Below, one piece after another: positions 10,994 through 22,829 of a DNA stretch of 64,000 nt. How positions within the stretch are numbered: the stretch's first letter is position 1; each line of letters starts with the position of its first letter. The stretch comes from Sipunculus nudus (taxonomy: Eukaryota; Annelida; Sipuncula; Golfingiida; Sipunculidae), in contig CM049320.1 in assembly GCA_026874595.1 (NCBI GenBank), positions 26,078,214 to 26,142,213 of the forward strand, written 5' to 3'. The position numbers were made by a program, and so were the translations under genes. The notes beneath the pieces are model-generated. The model had not been told where the DNA came from and did not search any database. It saw nothing but the letters and a program-made list of their open reading frames with translations.

Positions 10994-12480
10994 GAGTTAC
11001 TTTAGTGGTTTATTGCTGGTTCATGACTGAGAAACCACCCAAAGATGCCACAGAAGGCAGTTAGCTGCCACAGACTTGGTAGTATGAAGAAACTCTACTT
11101 CCTGGTGAATGCTGTTGACACAAATTGACCCCCGCCAAGGAAAGCATGCTTTTATTAAACTGTGAGGCCATGAATTGATTTACACTTATGGGTGATAAAA
11201 TATTCATCTTCTGCTACTATTTACATTGTCTGGAATTGTTGCAACCATTAAAAGGTCCTGTTTGAACAGGAAAACCAGTTGGATGTTTATTGGAACTTGT
11301 GCACCAGTTTTTAGCTTATGCCTTTAAACTGAGCAAATACCCTTATCAGTTACTCAATTATCACAGAGGAAAAAAACATTTTGCCACTAGGTATTTTTTA
11401 TGCATGTCAATGATCTCGCCTTGGTTCAGCTTTGGTTATTCCTCATATTTTAAAGATTTAATTATGAAATCAATTAGTTTGAAATTAATTAATAAACTGA
11501 AATATGGGAATGCAAATATAAGATATAAATAATAAAAAAAAATAATAATAATACTTGAATAGTTGTTGCTGCATATCAATATTACCATTTTTAGAGTTGG
11601 GGCCCTCAACCAACCAAAGCTGGCACAATACATGTATATATAGTTAGTGTACCCTCTTCTGTGGCTAAAGGGCATAGAATGCAGGACTCAAAGACTGGAG
11701 ATTGTTAGTTTTAATCTTAGCCGAGGATAATGGAGTGTATTATAAGCCCCTGTCATGTCATCCTACACCAGAATGAAACTCTACAGAGTACATACTGAGT
11801 TAAGTAAGCATTAAAAAAATTAAAACCTAAAAAAAAATTTACTAAGTGCTAATAAGGACCAGCCCAGGCTACACATACCTCATGCATATTAATGTAACCT
11901 CATGACCCCAAAGATCAAACTTTGTATAACCCCTTCATAGATAATCTGATTCACAATTCAGCTCAGACCAGCAGGTTTTATTGGTATTATGGTGGACTGA
12001 TGGACTAACACCTCCAAACAGCTGAGGGCTTATATAAATTGATGCCATGCTAAAATTGCGTGCTGACATGACTCACAATTTTTCAGATAGCCTAGTATCT
12101 TTATTTCCATAGCATTTCCAGTGTGCCCTGTTGTAAACCGAGGGTCCACATGGACTTAAACAGACTAATTAGTGAAAAGATTAGGATAGACTGTTGAGTT
12201 TGCATGTTAGCTTATGTAAGAATTAATTTTCTGCTTGTTTCTGACACAGAAATTGCGAAAGGCTGACACAGTAATTTAATACCTCCCCTTATAACCACCT
12301 TGGCTCTGCGTCCACAATGAATTAATGACCACTTTTCAGCGTTTTTATTTTCTGTTTTTTAATATATCATACAATTTACACCAACCCCACTTACAAAACA
12401 GCCTCCAAAATGTGACCACTACACCCAAGGCCTGATGGTGGGTGCAATTTTGAGGCTTAACTGTATTAATAATTAAGCTG
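10994..12480. other. AT-rich DNA with a possible decayed SINE
   Basis: Most of the stretch has no recognisable structure. At 11660-11730 'tgtggctaaaggg' and 'gttagttttaatct' are spaced like pol III A and B boxes but are degraded, so an old tRNA-derived SINE is possible. A piece near 11860-12030 ends in 'agctgagggctta', resembling a pearl-like tail. No credible coding frame. Confidence 0.35.
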
Positions 12481-12489
12481 TATAAAGGT

Positions 12490-12990
12490 AAACAAGAGCA
12501 CTGCAAACGTGTATAAACTGCCCATAGTGTATCTGGTGACTGCTGACCTCATTTAATATGCGCGAATTTTGATGAGAAGTTAATTCAGGCAAGAAACTCT
12601 ATTGGTCAATATATATGTGTAATGAGTTTCATGAATATTCATAGGGTTTTTGGTAATTAAGTCATCAAGGTACCTCTTAAGTGTAGTGACCTCTTGTCTC
12701 ATTAAATATGCACTGATTTTGCTGGAAATCAAACTTTGGCAAGATATTTAATCTATTAACATTTATGAAGAGTTTCATCGCAAAGTCACATCGCAGCAAA
12801 ACCACAAGATAGCCTAGTGACCTAGCTGTGACATTAATTAATATGTGTGGATATTGTCCATAACCGAACTTAGGTGAGATAATCAATCTGTTGATAAGTA
12901 GTTATGGAGAGTTTCGTGAAAATCCATCAAAGCCCCTGTAAGTTACTGCAGAGATACTAAGTTAAGGGAAAGATGGACATCTGTTTTTTT
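12490..12990 (+). repeat. Three diverged tandem units of about 140 bp
   Basis: Each unit has 'tgacct...cattaaatatg', then 'ggcaag/ggtgag', then a 'gagtttc(g/a)tga' block; starts are near 12547, 12686 and 12815. The last ends 'gtgaaaatccatcaaagccc'. This looks like the core of a pearl-like element without a preserved tail. Confidence 0.5.
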
Positions 12991-13024
12991 TCAAAGAAAA
13001 TATTTTACAATAAGTGGCAATAAA

Positions 13025-13405
13025 ACTAGATGTGTCAGAACGACACGAATGCCCCCGCCTGGGGCAAATTAAAAACATTTGTTAAATTTTGTAAATTTTT
13101 TTAAGTTCAGGAGGTGTCATGTGGTCAAAAGTAGGTCAACAAGGGCAAAATGCAAACTCGATCTGTAAAGGGTCATGATCAAGCAACACACCAAAAATCA
13201 GACCAGTATCTGCAGGCATTGTGAAAAAAAATCCATACATGTGCATTTTTCATAATAATTTCTGTCTTTCATGAAATTTTCTATATTCAGGATCTGTCAT
13301 ATGGTCAAAAATAGGTTAACTGGGACGAAACGCAAACTCGATCTGTAAGTGGTCATTATGCGCCCACAGACCAAACATTAGGCCAGTATCTGTAAGCATT
13401 GCATT
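13025..13405 (+). repeat. Interspersed repeat with two 180-bp units
   Basis: The motif 'tggtcaaaa(g/a)taggt(c/t)aac' at 13122 and 13302 marks two units 180 bp apart, both containing 'gcaaactcgatctgtaa' and 'agaccagtatctg / aggccagtatctg'. It begins 'gatgtgtcagaacgacac' and abuts a fragment of family A at 13406. Confidence 0.55.
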
Positions 13406-13652
13406 GTGAAACTAGAATATTAGCAAAAGCTGATAATCAGTTATAAATTTAAATTGGAGAGGTATTGTACCATGTTTCATAAAAATCCACCAAATGCTTC
13501 CTGATAGATAAGCTCCTAAGTTTTTTTCTATACTAAAGCTCTGTGACCTTGAAAAGTAGGTCAAGATCACCCATCTTTGAACATGACCAGACAGAGAGAC
13601 ATACAAATGGAGGTCTTACTATATCCCCTCCTGCAATTTGTTGCGAGGGGGA
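13406..13652 (+). mobile_element. Truncated family A fragment
   Basis: It begins 'actagaatattagcaaaagc' like family A and contains the core passage 'ggtcaagatcacccatcttt'. It then breaks to a short GACA run and 'cccctcctgcaatttgttgc'. It has less than one core unit and no (GGAC)n hairpin tail. Confidence 0.55.
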
Positions 13653-13653
13653 T

Positions 13654-14578
13654 AACAAGTGACCCATGGGTCTTGACGCTTAGCTGACTGGCATGTTGAC
13701 AACATGTCCTTGCACAGGCAACTAATTAAGATAGGTGGCATCATAGTTCATGCATATTAGCTGAAGTTCATCAAGACCAATGTAAAAGCACACCAAATTT
13801 GATGACAATTCATCCAGCCATTCCCGAGGAATCTGGCAATCTGGTGTGTATTTTGCACTATTTCTGTGGTGCTCAAGCACAGCCTGTAAATCTCATAATA
13901 TAGGTTACAGTGACCTAATTTAAGGTTTTTGAAAAGAACTTAGGGAGGAACTCTCAGGATGTCAAGTAAGAATCTAGGTCCAATGGTAATGATTTGTGCC
14001 CTGCTTTTGGCATAATTTTCAATTATTCTGGGGGGGGGGGTGCTTATTAGCCTCATAGCTAGGAGAATATGGGTAACAGAGACCTAATGTCAGGTTTTCA
14101 AGAAGACTTTTCATGGACATCCCTGGATGTCAAGTAAGAAGATTCTAGGACCAAAAGCACTGTTAAAGGATGACAGCATCATAAAAGGTCTCAAAAAGAG
14201 AGAAAAATGTGTGTAAATTTTTTTAAAATTTTGGTGGCACCACCAGAGTGCAGGAATCCATGAAACACTCCTTTGAGCTTTACGAATGCAAAGAATCATG
14301 ATGATCAATGCTTTATAGTTGTTCAGATATTGGAGCTTTTGTGACAAGCTTTTTAATTATTCTAGGGGTACTTCTGAGCCATAAAGCTCCGACAATATGG
14401 GTAACAGAGACCTAATATTAGGTTTCCAAGGACACTTTTCATGGGCCTCCCTGCATGTCAAGATACAAGTTTCTAGGTCCAGTAAATGATTTGTGCCCTG
14501 TTAACAGATGACCACATCTTTAAAGGTCTCAAAAACAGAAAACAAGGGACCTATGGGTCACTGTGCTCAGCTGACGTT
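13654..14578 (+). mobile_element. Pearl/HINE-like family B copy, tail missing
   Basis: The head ACAAGTGACCCATGGGTC and 'gcttagctgac' match the copy at 18689. The core phrase 'ata(t)gg(g/t)taacagagacctaat' recurs near 13898, 14068 and 14395. At about 14541 a second family B head ('aacaagggacctatgggtca') starts and breaks off at 14578, so the normal hairpin tail is absent. A G-run lies at 14032-14040. Confidence 0.6.
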
Positions 14579-14579
14579 A

Positions 14580-14882
14580 ACCTTGAAGGTAAAAATCTAA
14601 ATTAATATTAAATGGAGGTAAAGTGTAAGAGGAAGACGTAATAAAGGCCATGGTTGGTTTATATGATTGGTTTGTATTGATGAGCAAGAAATTGTTGCAA
14701 ATAATATTTTGTGACCTGACCATGAGTGTTTCCTAATGTTGAAACTGAAGCATGTGAGCAGTTTGTGAACAAATGATCTGTACAATTACCATGATCATTA
14801 GTTGGCTTTTCGATTAACTGTTGACATTTTAGTAGTTTACACATTTGTTCAATCAAATCTTTTTTTTGTATAATATATATTA
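14580..14882. other. No gene seen
   Basis: Unique AT-rich sequence. Two overlapping minus-strand frames of 62 and 65 residues lie here without recognisable features. Confidence 0.4.
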
Positions 14883-14885
14883 TTA

Positions 14886-15220
14886 GGCCAAAATAAAAAA
14901 AAGGTATGGTTCTCAGGCACTTTTTTCAGAAAATCAATGCGGGCGGGTGGTTTTTTAATTTTATTTTTTTGGTATGTTTGATAAAAATGTCAAATTATAT
15001 GGGAAAAGCATGATAATAACATATTTATTTGGCTAAATAAGTAAAAGCACTACATAATAAAGGAAATTGTATGATTTTATCTTCTTGAAAGAAATGTCCG
15101 AGCGGCTGCAGCTCAAAATTGATAAGTTTCTATTGAAAATCAAAATAAAAATTTTTGATGCGGGGGTTTAAAATTGATGCGGGCGGTGCCTGAGAACCAA
15201 ACCTTTAATTTTTTTTTGCC
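14886..15220. mobile_element. Harbinger-like MITE, family D copy 2 (335 bp)
   Basis: The left end GGCCAAAATAAAAA plus 'atggttctcaggca' and the right end 'tgcctgagaacc' plus TTTTTTTTGCC are inverted. TTA lies directly on both sides (14883-14885, 15221-15223). The interior matches copy 1 but carries about 50 extra bases around 15060-15110. Confidence 0.7.
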
Positions 15221-15224
15221 TTAA

Positions 15225-15645
15225 ATATATGTTTTTTTTTATGAAATGTATACAGTTGAAATATAACTAATTAACAACATAAAACATGGCAAACAAAGCC
15301 TGATCTCAAATTCTGCTGATGCAGGAAAATAATGAACAAATGTTTGTAAAAAAATCTTCATTTTTTTATCACATCAATTTTTTTTTAATTTAAGTTTATA
15401 GTTCTATACATTTTCAATATAACATATATATCTGAATATAAAAGTTGATTCATATAATTCTCAACTGCATCATCATAAATCTCAATCTTGTCAGATAACA
15501 CCACATCATGCATACAAATGTTTATTTAATTTTTACCACAAAAATATATCTTTTAAATCTGCAAAACAATAAATATCTAAAAAAAATAATTGATTTAGAT
15601 TTCACAATTTTTAATTGTGTCTTTATTTATCCATAATGTGCTTCA
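15225..15645. other. AT-rich DNA, no gene seen
   Basis: Low-GC sequence with several poly-T and poly-A runs. No frame or repeat boundary supports a feature. Confidence 0.4.
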
Positions 15646-15649
15646 TTCC

Positions 15650-15797
15650 TATTCCAGCGGTTATGATTTGTGCCCTGTTAACGGCCAGATGGCCAGACAA
15701 CTGGACACCCGGACGACAGGACGCCCGGACGGACGACGGACAAAGAGTGATTGCTAAAGCTCAGATGACTTGTGACAGTCAGCTGAGCTAAAAAAAG
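15650..15797 (+). mobile_element. Family B tail fragment
   Basis: It contains 'gattTGTGCCCTGTTAAC', a GGAC/GACGG tract at 15700-15745, and the hairpin arms AGCTCAG and CTGAGCT, ending CTAAAA. Only the last 150 bases of the element are present. Confidence 0.6.
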
Positions 15798-15799
15798 GG

Positions 15800-17210
15800 A
15801 GCTGCTTCAATTAATACTAATAAGTGTCATTTTCAGAAAATCCTAAAAAAATCTTTTTAAAAAAGAGTGATTTAAAATTTCCAGTATTACATTAACTTTT
15901 TTTTTTTTTTTTTTATTTTAAACAGATAGACTTAATCAGGTATTACCTCTTACCCTCTTTGAATCACATTACCATCTTTAACCTGATGTAACTATTGATA
16001 ACCTTTTATAATTTCAATAGTTGTAGAGTGAAAATTTTCTTTGTTCTATTTATAATCACACTGGCTTGGGTGCCTGGTTAAAGGTGGTTCAAAGACAACA
16101 CAGGAACACAACAGAACCTGTGCTTTCTACACCTATAACCTATAAGGTTGGTTGCATTAATTAATCGGAATTATGTACCACTCATAATCTCTTTTCATTT
16201 GCTTAAAATAAGGTGATCTTATCAGATATTTTTCATTATTTTGATTTGGGATAAACAATCCAATTCTGGATAAACGATTTTTCGGATTTAAATGGGCTTC
16301 GGCTTAATAAAGCTCTACTGTAACTGTTTATGGTGCATACTTGACCAGTATCAGTAATTATTCTTTGATCTGAACTTACCATCATCCAGGATACTGTTTA
16401 CTGCACTGTGCTTTTTGTTTGCTGTTAAACAGCCAACCATTAGTATACACAAAGACAAGATGTATGTTACACTAGGCATTATTGAGTCTGGTACAAATGC
16501 CAGCAGAGCTGGAATAGATTTGGTGCCTATATGTATACCTTGCCTGTCTGTCTGACTTAGCACAGTAATGCTTTTAATATATATGGGTATGTAGAGTGCA
16601 TAGATTGAGTGTTTTATAACTGATAAGAAAACTGCATGTATGGTCATAATATAGCAGAGCTAATGCAGTCTCATATTGAGCCTGTATGTTATTTAACCCT
16701 GCTGTTACTGAAAGTGCTTCCAACACAATTTTCTTCATGGGTGTCTCTATCTCTTTCTCTCTTTCTCAGTATTTGACACAGAAGTCCAGCACATGTCATG
16801 TATCATATTACTACATCAGGACTTCCTGCAACATTATCTTCCTGGACTATCTGTTAGCTGGCAAATCCCAGGTGTTATCAGGGAAGGCTGAATTAATTAT
16901 CCTGTAAGTTTGTCAAACACTATCATTTTGAACATACCAATTGATACCCATATGATTTTTTTATGTTATCAGCCTCACGGTAGATCCAGGTAATCCTGGT
17001 TGGCAGCAGACCATGAAAAGTAATTAGCCTTACACTTAGCCTCATTAACCCTATAATTACTACACCTTAATTATCAACTCCTGGGTTTGAGTCCGGTGCT
17101 TTACTCCTAGACCACAAAAGTAGGGAACTTTTTCATTTTTTTTTAAGAAGACCTAGCAGCTGAAAATTATATTTCAATTATATAATTTATATATTGTTAT
17201 AAAATAACTT
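15800..17210. other. AT-rich DNA, no clear gene; weak SINE-like trace
   Basis: A poly-T run sits at 15897-15914. Around 17060-17115 the minus strand reads ggtctaggagtaaagcaccg then 'gactcaaaccc', resembling the A box and anticodon region of a tRNA-derived SINE, but no body or tail is evident. The frames at 16351-16647 (minus) and 16686-16907 (plus) have no domain features. Confidence 0.35.

Positions 17211-17211
<1 letters not shown>

Positions 17212-17257
<46 letters not shown>
17212..17257. repeat. (AT)n microsatellite
   Basis: Pure alternating AT flanked by AT-rich sequence. Confidence 0.97.
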
Positions 17258-17261
<4 letters not shown>

Positions 17262-17329
17262 CATTTACATCTTTACTATTACCATTTGTATTAACATCTT
17301 TAACATCATATTGCTTTTTACTGACATCA

Positions 17330-17960
17330 CCAGGTCACTGTGTTACAGTCCACCTATCCAGGGGCATGCGGTTCTGTAATTATTCCATCACCACAGCCCA
17401 GCCAGGCGGGCAGCTCGTTTGCTGTTTGGTGCCATGAAAGCCATGTTTAATTAACTGGGAGGCAGCATTAAGGATAGTCCTCCCTGACTCCTGGGAACCA
17501 TGAGATTTGTTAGTGACCCTCAACGGGAACATCGTGGCTATGAACATGAGGCCCTGCTAGAAAAACACAAGGTCATAGACAATCTGTCTTTGAGCTATTG
17601 TTGTTCGCCAGGGAGTCTGGGGAATTATGGAACTACCATAGTTATTCCAAGAAGAAAATGTCACTTCAACCTAGAGGAAGCGGACAAAAGGATAAGGGTC
17701 TCATCAAACAAACAAAAACCCCTGGACGCTGAGCTCGGCTCAGAAACTGGGCCAAAATAGTATCAGTTAGAAGCAGAGCTAATCCTCCTTTCATGACGGC
17801 CATAAGCTCATGCTGCTAGTTGGCGGGCCTAATTTACGGCAAGAGGATCATAAATATCGCACAATGGAGACTGCTTATTACCATCTTAACCTTATAGCTG
17901 AGCCTGAGGGAAAAACAACTCAACACCTTCAGTTACCAGCAGTAAATTCAAAATGAGAAT
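17330..17960. promoter_or_regulatory. Candidate conserved regulatory island
   Basis: This single-copy block is clearly richer in GC than its surroundings and matches none of the repeats in the window. It contains homeodomain-type TTAATTAA at 17447 and stretches that read as unusually balanced in composition (for example 17380-17450 and 17820-17900). An 86-residue plus-strand frame (17500-17760) crosses it but has no recognisable domain. The composition contrast is seen; a regulatory role is inference. Confidence 0.25.
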
Positions 17961-18359
17961 TTTGTAGGCGAGTGATCACTTTGATATTTTTTGTCTTATT
18001 TTAGGAGACTTGAAAGCTAGGTTTTACTGTTATGATTTCCTTGCATACTGACCTAAATCAATCTGATATGTATACTTAAATAATGTTCATCCTTGCCTTT
18101 ATTTCCACCTGTATAAATTTGTTTTTGCAATTTTATTTTTAAGAGAGTACCATAAATATGCTATAAGCTGCTGTTTGGCCATGTTTTAATTATCTTTTTA
18201 TTTTAATGTTGCATAATACATTGTACATTAAAATTCCCATTTGCCACATTTCTAAATTGACTTTGTTTTATTACTACAAGCTTTGGTGCATAAAAAGTTA
18301 GCAAGGAAACTGATGAAGGAAATCTCAAGATATTATTTTATTTAAAGAGTTAGTATTAT

Positions 18360-18640
18360 AACACTTGCTTGAGAGGAAATCAGAAAGAAATAGAAAAATA
18401 AAAAAATAGAAAAAAAATAATAACAACAGAAAGAAACAGTAGAAAGAACAAGAAGAAAAGAAATAAAACAGAGAAACTAAGGCAGGAATTCTACATGTAC
18501 AAGAATCCTTATTATCTGATAAAAATAAAAAAATTAAGAGGCAACTTCCTGGAGAGAATTTCAAATAGGAAGATGGAAGCAGAAACAGAAGAAGTGAAAG
18601 GAGGAGTGGAAGATATAAAGAAAAAAAGAATGAAACTTGA
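18360..18640. repeat. Purine-rich low-complexity tract
   Basis: The plus strand is dominated by A and G (agaaagaaat, gaaaaaaataat, gaagaagtgaaagg). The overlapping minus frame of 122 residues is mostly F, L and S because of this bias. Confidence 0.8.
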
Positions 18641-18688
18641 TATCTGCATCCCAATGGTAACATACCTCCACCATAGGAGCAAAATAAC

Positions 18689-19614
18689 AACAAGTAACCA
18701 ATGGGTCATGACGCTCAGCCGACTGACATGTTGACAATATGTCCTTGTACAGGCAACTAATTTAGATAATGTAGGTGGCCCCATTGTTCATGCATATTAG
18801 TTCCAGTTCATCAAGAACCATTAGCATACCAAATTTGATGACAATCCATCCAGAAATTCCTGAGGAATCTGGCATTTTGTGTGTATTTCGCATTTTTTCT
18901 GGGGTGCTCAAACATGGCCAGTAACTCAGAGAATATAGGTCACAGTGACCTAATTTCAGGTTTCTGAGAACTTTTGACGAATTTTCAGGATGTCAAGTTA
19001 GAAGATTCTAGGTCCAATGGTTAAGATTTGTGCCTTGCTTTGGTATCAATTTTCAATAATTCTGGGAGGTGCCTATAAGCCCCATAACTTGAAGAATATG
19101 GAGAACAGAGACCTAATTTCAGGTTTCCAAGAATAATTTTCTTTGACCACCCTTGTTGCCAAGTTAGAAGATTCTAGGTCCAGTGGTTTTGATTTGTACC
19201 CTGTTAAAGGACGACCACATCTTAAGAGATCTCAAAAATAGAAAAAAAATGTGTAAAATTAAAAAAAAAAACAGGTGGTGCCACCAGTCTACAGAATCTG
19301 ATCAAACACTCCATGATTAATATGCATGCAACGAATCATTGTGATCAATGCACTTGATCAAATACTTGAGCATTTGTATCAAATTTTAAATTTTTCTTGG
19401 GGGGTAAATTCTGAGCCCCATACCTCGGAGGATATGGGTAACAGATTTCAGGTTTCCAAGGAGAATTTTCATGGACCTACCTGGATGTCAAGTAAGAGAA
19501 TTCTAGGTCCAGTGGTTACAATTTGTACCCTGTTAACCGATTGACAGACAGACAGATGATGGACAAAGGACCACAACTATAGCTAAGGTGACTCTCAGTC
19601 AGCTGAGCTAAAAA
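18689..19614 (+). mobile_element. Pearl/HINE-like family B, near full-length copy
   Basis: The head at 18689 is ACAAGTAACCAATGGGTC with subterminal GCTCAGCCGAC. The body has recurring 'gaatatgg(g)taacagagacctaattt' and 'gattctaggtccagtgg' phrases. The tail has GACAGACAGACAGATGATGG, then a hairpin 'AGCTaAGgTGAC ... GTCAgCTGAGCT', ending CTAAAA. Head GCTCAGC(T)GAC and tail GTCAGCTGAGC are inverted, as in family A. No coding capacity. Confidence 0.7.
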
Positions 19615-20104
19615 TGCTCTGTGAACAGACCACTGACCTGAACAGGTGGCCAGGCCACACTGATGAGCTAGAAACTTTTGTGAATTCACTTATTTTTTGG
19701 CCCATATATTCAGATCGATTAATGGGTAAGTATAACAGTACATTTTTTTTTTTTTAAGTATAACAGTACATTTGTGAATATTCCTTGATGATGCTCGAAA
19801 ATCCAGATAAGATGCTGGATGAACACCCAAATCTAACCTAATCTTCCTTGGCCCATTTTCAAAATCATGAAAAAAATTTCATGAGATTCAGTTCATGATT
19901 GTATGAGTTTAATGTTGTGAAAAAACACACATACATGAATGAGAATGAACATATAACCTCCTGGCCAAGGCAAAAAATTGAAACAAAGGAAAGAAAAGCT
20001 GACTTCACACAGCCAGAAGGAAACTTTATAATACCAGCATAACAATTAATATGCAACATATGGACAGTATGCCAGAGTACCACTCTCCAGAAATGATACT
20101 GATC
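19615..20104. other. No gene seen
   Basis: AT-rich single-copy sequence. 'aagtataacagtaca' is locally duplicated (19723 and 19757) around a T-run. Confidence 0.4.
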
Positions 20105-20140
20105 TGTTTATAAACAGTTCAGCTCTTCACAGTACACTGA
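20105..20140 (+). promoter_or_regulatory. TATA-like box upstream of candidate exon
   Basis: TTTATAAAC at about 20107-20115 lies some 45 bases upstream of the ATG at 20160, leaving space for a start site near 20138 and a very short leader. This is inference from motif and spacing only. Confidence 0.2.
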
Positions 20141-20159
20141 TACCTTTTTGCTTCTGGAT

Positions 20160-20226
20160 ATGTTCTGGCTGATGCTGCTGTACGTTACTGCGGCTGTCAG
20201 TTATTACTACAGCCGCTGGCAATCAG
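20160..20226 (+). CDS. Candidate first coding exon with membrane anchor
   Basis: From ATG at 20160 the frame reads MFWLMLLYVTAAVSYYYSRW then QS and stops at a plausible splice donor, TCAG|GTATCT (intron from 20227), in phase 1. The peptide is a short hydrophobic segment (residues 2-17) followed by basic and aromatic residues. This is the pattern of an N-terminal membrane anchor of an ER enzyme such as a cytochrome P450, or of a type II membrane protein. The exon is GC-richer than its surroundings. No downstream exon was identified in the window and no family can be assigned. It could be chance. Confidence 0.25.
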
Positions 20227-20339
20227 GTATCTGCAGTCTGTGGTGTTTAGGTAAGGCTGATACAGTCAGTACAAGCTGGGGTAGATACACTGGTGTCTTG
20301 CTGGACTCTGGTCTTTGTAATTTAAGAAAATGAATGAAT

Positions 20340-22180
20340 TTACAATAAACTGCGAACGGTTATGGTTTATATTAACAACTAATATACCTTAACTGGTAAC
20401 ATATGTCACATATGTTCTTTGCAAATGACAGTTGTGAAGAACTCATCACACGGACTTTCTTCAAATTTTCCTATGTGACAGAAACATGTTAATGATGAAA
20501 TTTCTTTCAATCTGCGCATTAAATGAAAAGGAATTTGTTTGCTTGGCTAGAACTGAGACAAGTTCAACCTAATTTCAAGTCTGAAAAATATTTTTTTCAA
20601 ATGAACAAAAATATAGAAAAGGTAGTTGGCACCACTAGTCTTGCACAGCTGAAAGGGCTATCCATGATCAATAAGTTCACCAATTATCAGGAGATTTATC
20701 TAAAGTATGTATTTCATACATCAACAGTCCAAAAAGTAAAAACTTTGCAAATGTTTCTGCAAGAGTTCTGAAGAAATGCCTTGGTCGATCTTCTTCATTT
20801 TTTCATGATCACAATGATATATATGTGCCGTTAATGCATGTGTCACTTTTAGGGTTGAGTTCAAAATTTTCGTTTTGCAGCCCAGAAGACTATTGTAAAG
20901 TGCTAAAAACACCAAAATGCATAAAACTCGCAGAACATAGGTCACAGGCAGCTATTTTTATAAGCAAGGAGATTTATACCAATAACCTATCTGTTTAATA
21001 CATAAGAAGTTTCTAGGTCAAGAGGTTACAATTTGTGCCTTGTTACCAGGAAGATGGTTGGACAGCTGACAGATATTTTTTTTTTCACAAACAAAAGCAG
21101 ATGAAATGACTAGAAGCAGGAACTGGTAGTAAAATTATGTTTGATGATTGACAGAATTAAACATTTGATGAAAATGTTTTATTAATCCTTTTATGCACCT
21201 ATATATCACTGTGAAATCTGATGAATAGAATTATTCCTAGAATATAGACAGAGTAAACTCAGTCTAATTTGTACATCAAGCTGAAAGGTCAAAGTAATGG
21301 CTGGATTCTTGACATTTAATTGTTTGCCGCACAAGATTCAGTTTAATACTGTACACTACTTTGTTTCTTATCTTTCTTATGTCTCTGACATGCAGGATTA
21401 AAATAAACCTTTTCTACATAACTTCTATGCAGGGTTTGGAAAACTGAGAAATTTTAAAAACTTCAACTGGAAAGGCATTATAACAGGTTTGCCCTTCCAT
21501 AGAAAAATTTGCCTTTCCTTATAAGATGCATCATCATCATTATCTTAAGTTTTCATTCACACTAACATGTGTGAATCTTACATCCTACATGCCATCCTAC
21601 ATACACACTTGCATGTAAAAAGAACTGTATGTTTTCAATAGTAACACTGTTATATTGGTAACATAACTGAGCAGTTAATATAACAAGAAAAACATAAGAG
21701 ATGAGGGATTTAAATGACGGAAAGTATAAGAAATTATAGGGAAATACATGGAGTTGGTGGAGCATCACCATCAAAATATTTTGTTTTTATGTCATATTAG
21801 TTTCTACGTAACAGCTACTGATGTGGAAAACATCTGTGTTCATTTCTACAATGAATTAGTTGAAAATGAAAAATGCTTTTCTGTGCATGTGTTTGCCTGC
21901 TTTAGACAGGCGTTATATCAAGCCCTACTTCTAAGCATGTGCATTCTTTATCGATCATGCACAAATTCAACCAATATAATGAAATATGAATGGAAACAGC
22001 TAAATTCATCAATATAATTAACAAAATGGTACACCATTAGAACTGATAAACAATCAGAGAGAATGACAATTTAACATGGCCACATCTATATCTCCTGTTT
22101 TAAAGTTGAATGTGGGGACTTAATAACTGGAAAGAAAATATCAAGCAAAATATAAAATATAAAGTGATGGTTTTACTTAC
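20340..22180. other. AT-rich DNA, no gene seen
   Basis: About 1.8 kb of short frames. A small family B-like scrap (gtttctaggtcaagaggttacaatttgtgcc) lies at 21009-21040. Frames of 70-90 residues on both strands (20523-22017) have no domain features. Confidence 0.45.
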
Positions 22181-22184
22181 AGTC

Positions 22185-22690
22185 AGTGCATCATCTCCAA
22201 GCTGATTAAGAGGTATCTTCACACATTAGCTCACTGTATATTCCTCAGTCAACATACAATGGTAAACACTACAGCAGCAGCTTAACTGTACTTGTACAGC
22301 CACCAGTTAGTCACAAATCATCATCAAGACCTTAATTTATCAAAAACACTGGGTGCTTTTGTTTGCTTCTTCAAACACCTGACCCTGAGACAGCAATAAA
22401 GCACCAGTGCTGTCAGCAGCACTGTAAACTCAGCAGCACTAGCTTGATCAACTCAACATTGACTGGCAGCCTGAGGGTGAGCACTGTCAGCCTGTAAGTC
22501 TCTGATATCTGAAGTAACAATTGAACTGCGGACAGGGTTCAAGCACAGGTGTGTTCTGAACACAGTGCTGCTATCGAGCAAAAACAGGCAGCAACAGCTT
22601 GCCTACAGCGGCTGATGTATTGCTGCTTCCTGCTGGAGGAGTAGACGTTAAACAGTTCTATGTAAATGCTGCTGCAGATTGCAGCAATGG
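22185..22690. other. Single-copy GC-richer block, possible untranslated exon on minus strand
   Basis: The block is rich in CAGCAG/CAGCTT type motifs and stands out from the AT-rich background. At its left edge the minus strand reads CTGACT|GTAAGTAA (plus coordinates about 22178-22192), a strong splice-donor match. Stops occur in all minus frames close to it, so coding potential is weak. A regulatory region or 5' untranslated exon is possible. Confidence 0.2.
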
Positions 22691-22718
22691 ACTCCATATA
22701 GACATCAGAGGTCTTGCT

Positions 22719-22734
22719 GGGGGGGGGGGGGGGG
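22719..22734. repeat. Poly-G tract
   Basis: A run of 16 G bounded by T on both sides, with no adjacent inverted ends recognised. Confidence 0.9.
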
Positions 22735-22829
22735 TAGACTAATTATGCATTACGGCTTGAAGGTTGGGCACCTGTATGGGTGTAAAAATATTTTAAGATT
22801 TCCAACCAAACCTCTATGAAATATCAGTA

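Noticed and set aside
18325-18693. 122-residue minus frame rich in F, L and S, possible membrane protein
   Set aside because: It is the reverse of a purine-rich low-complexity tract.
19664-19680. Second hammerhead-like site (ctgatgagctagaaac)
   Set aside because: There is no room for a stem II between the core parts and no stem III pairing.
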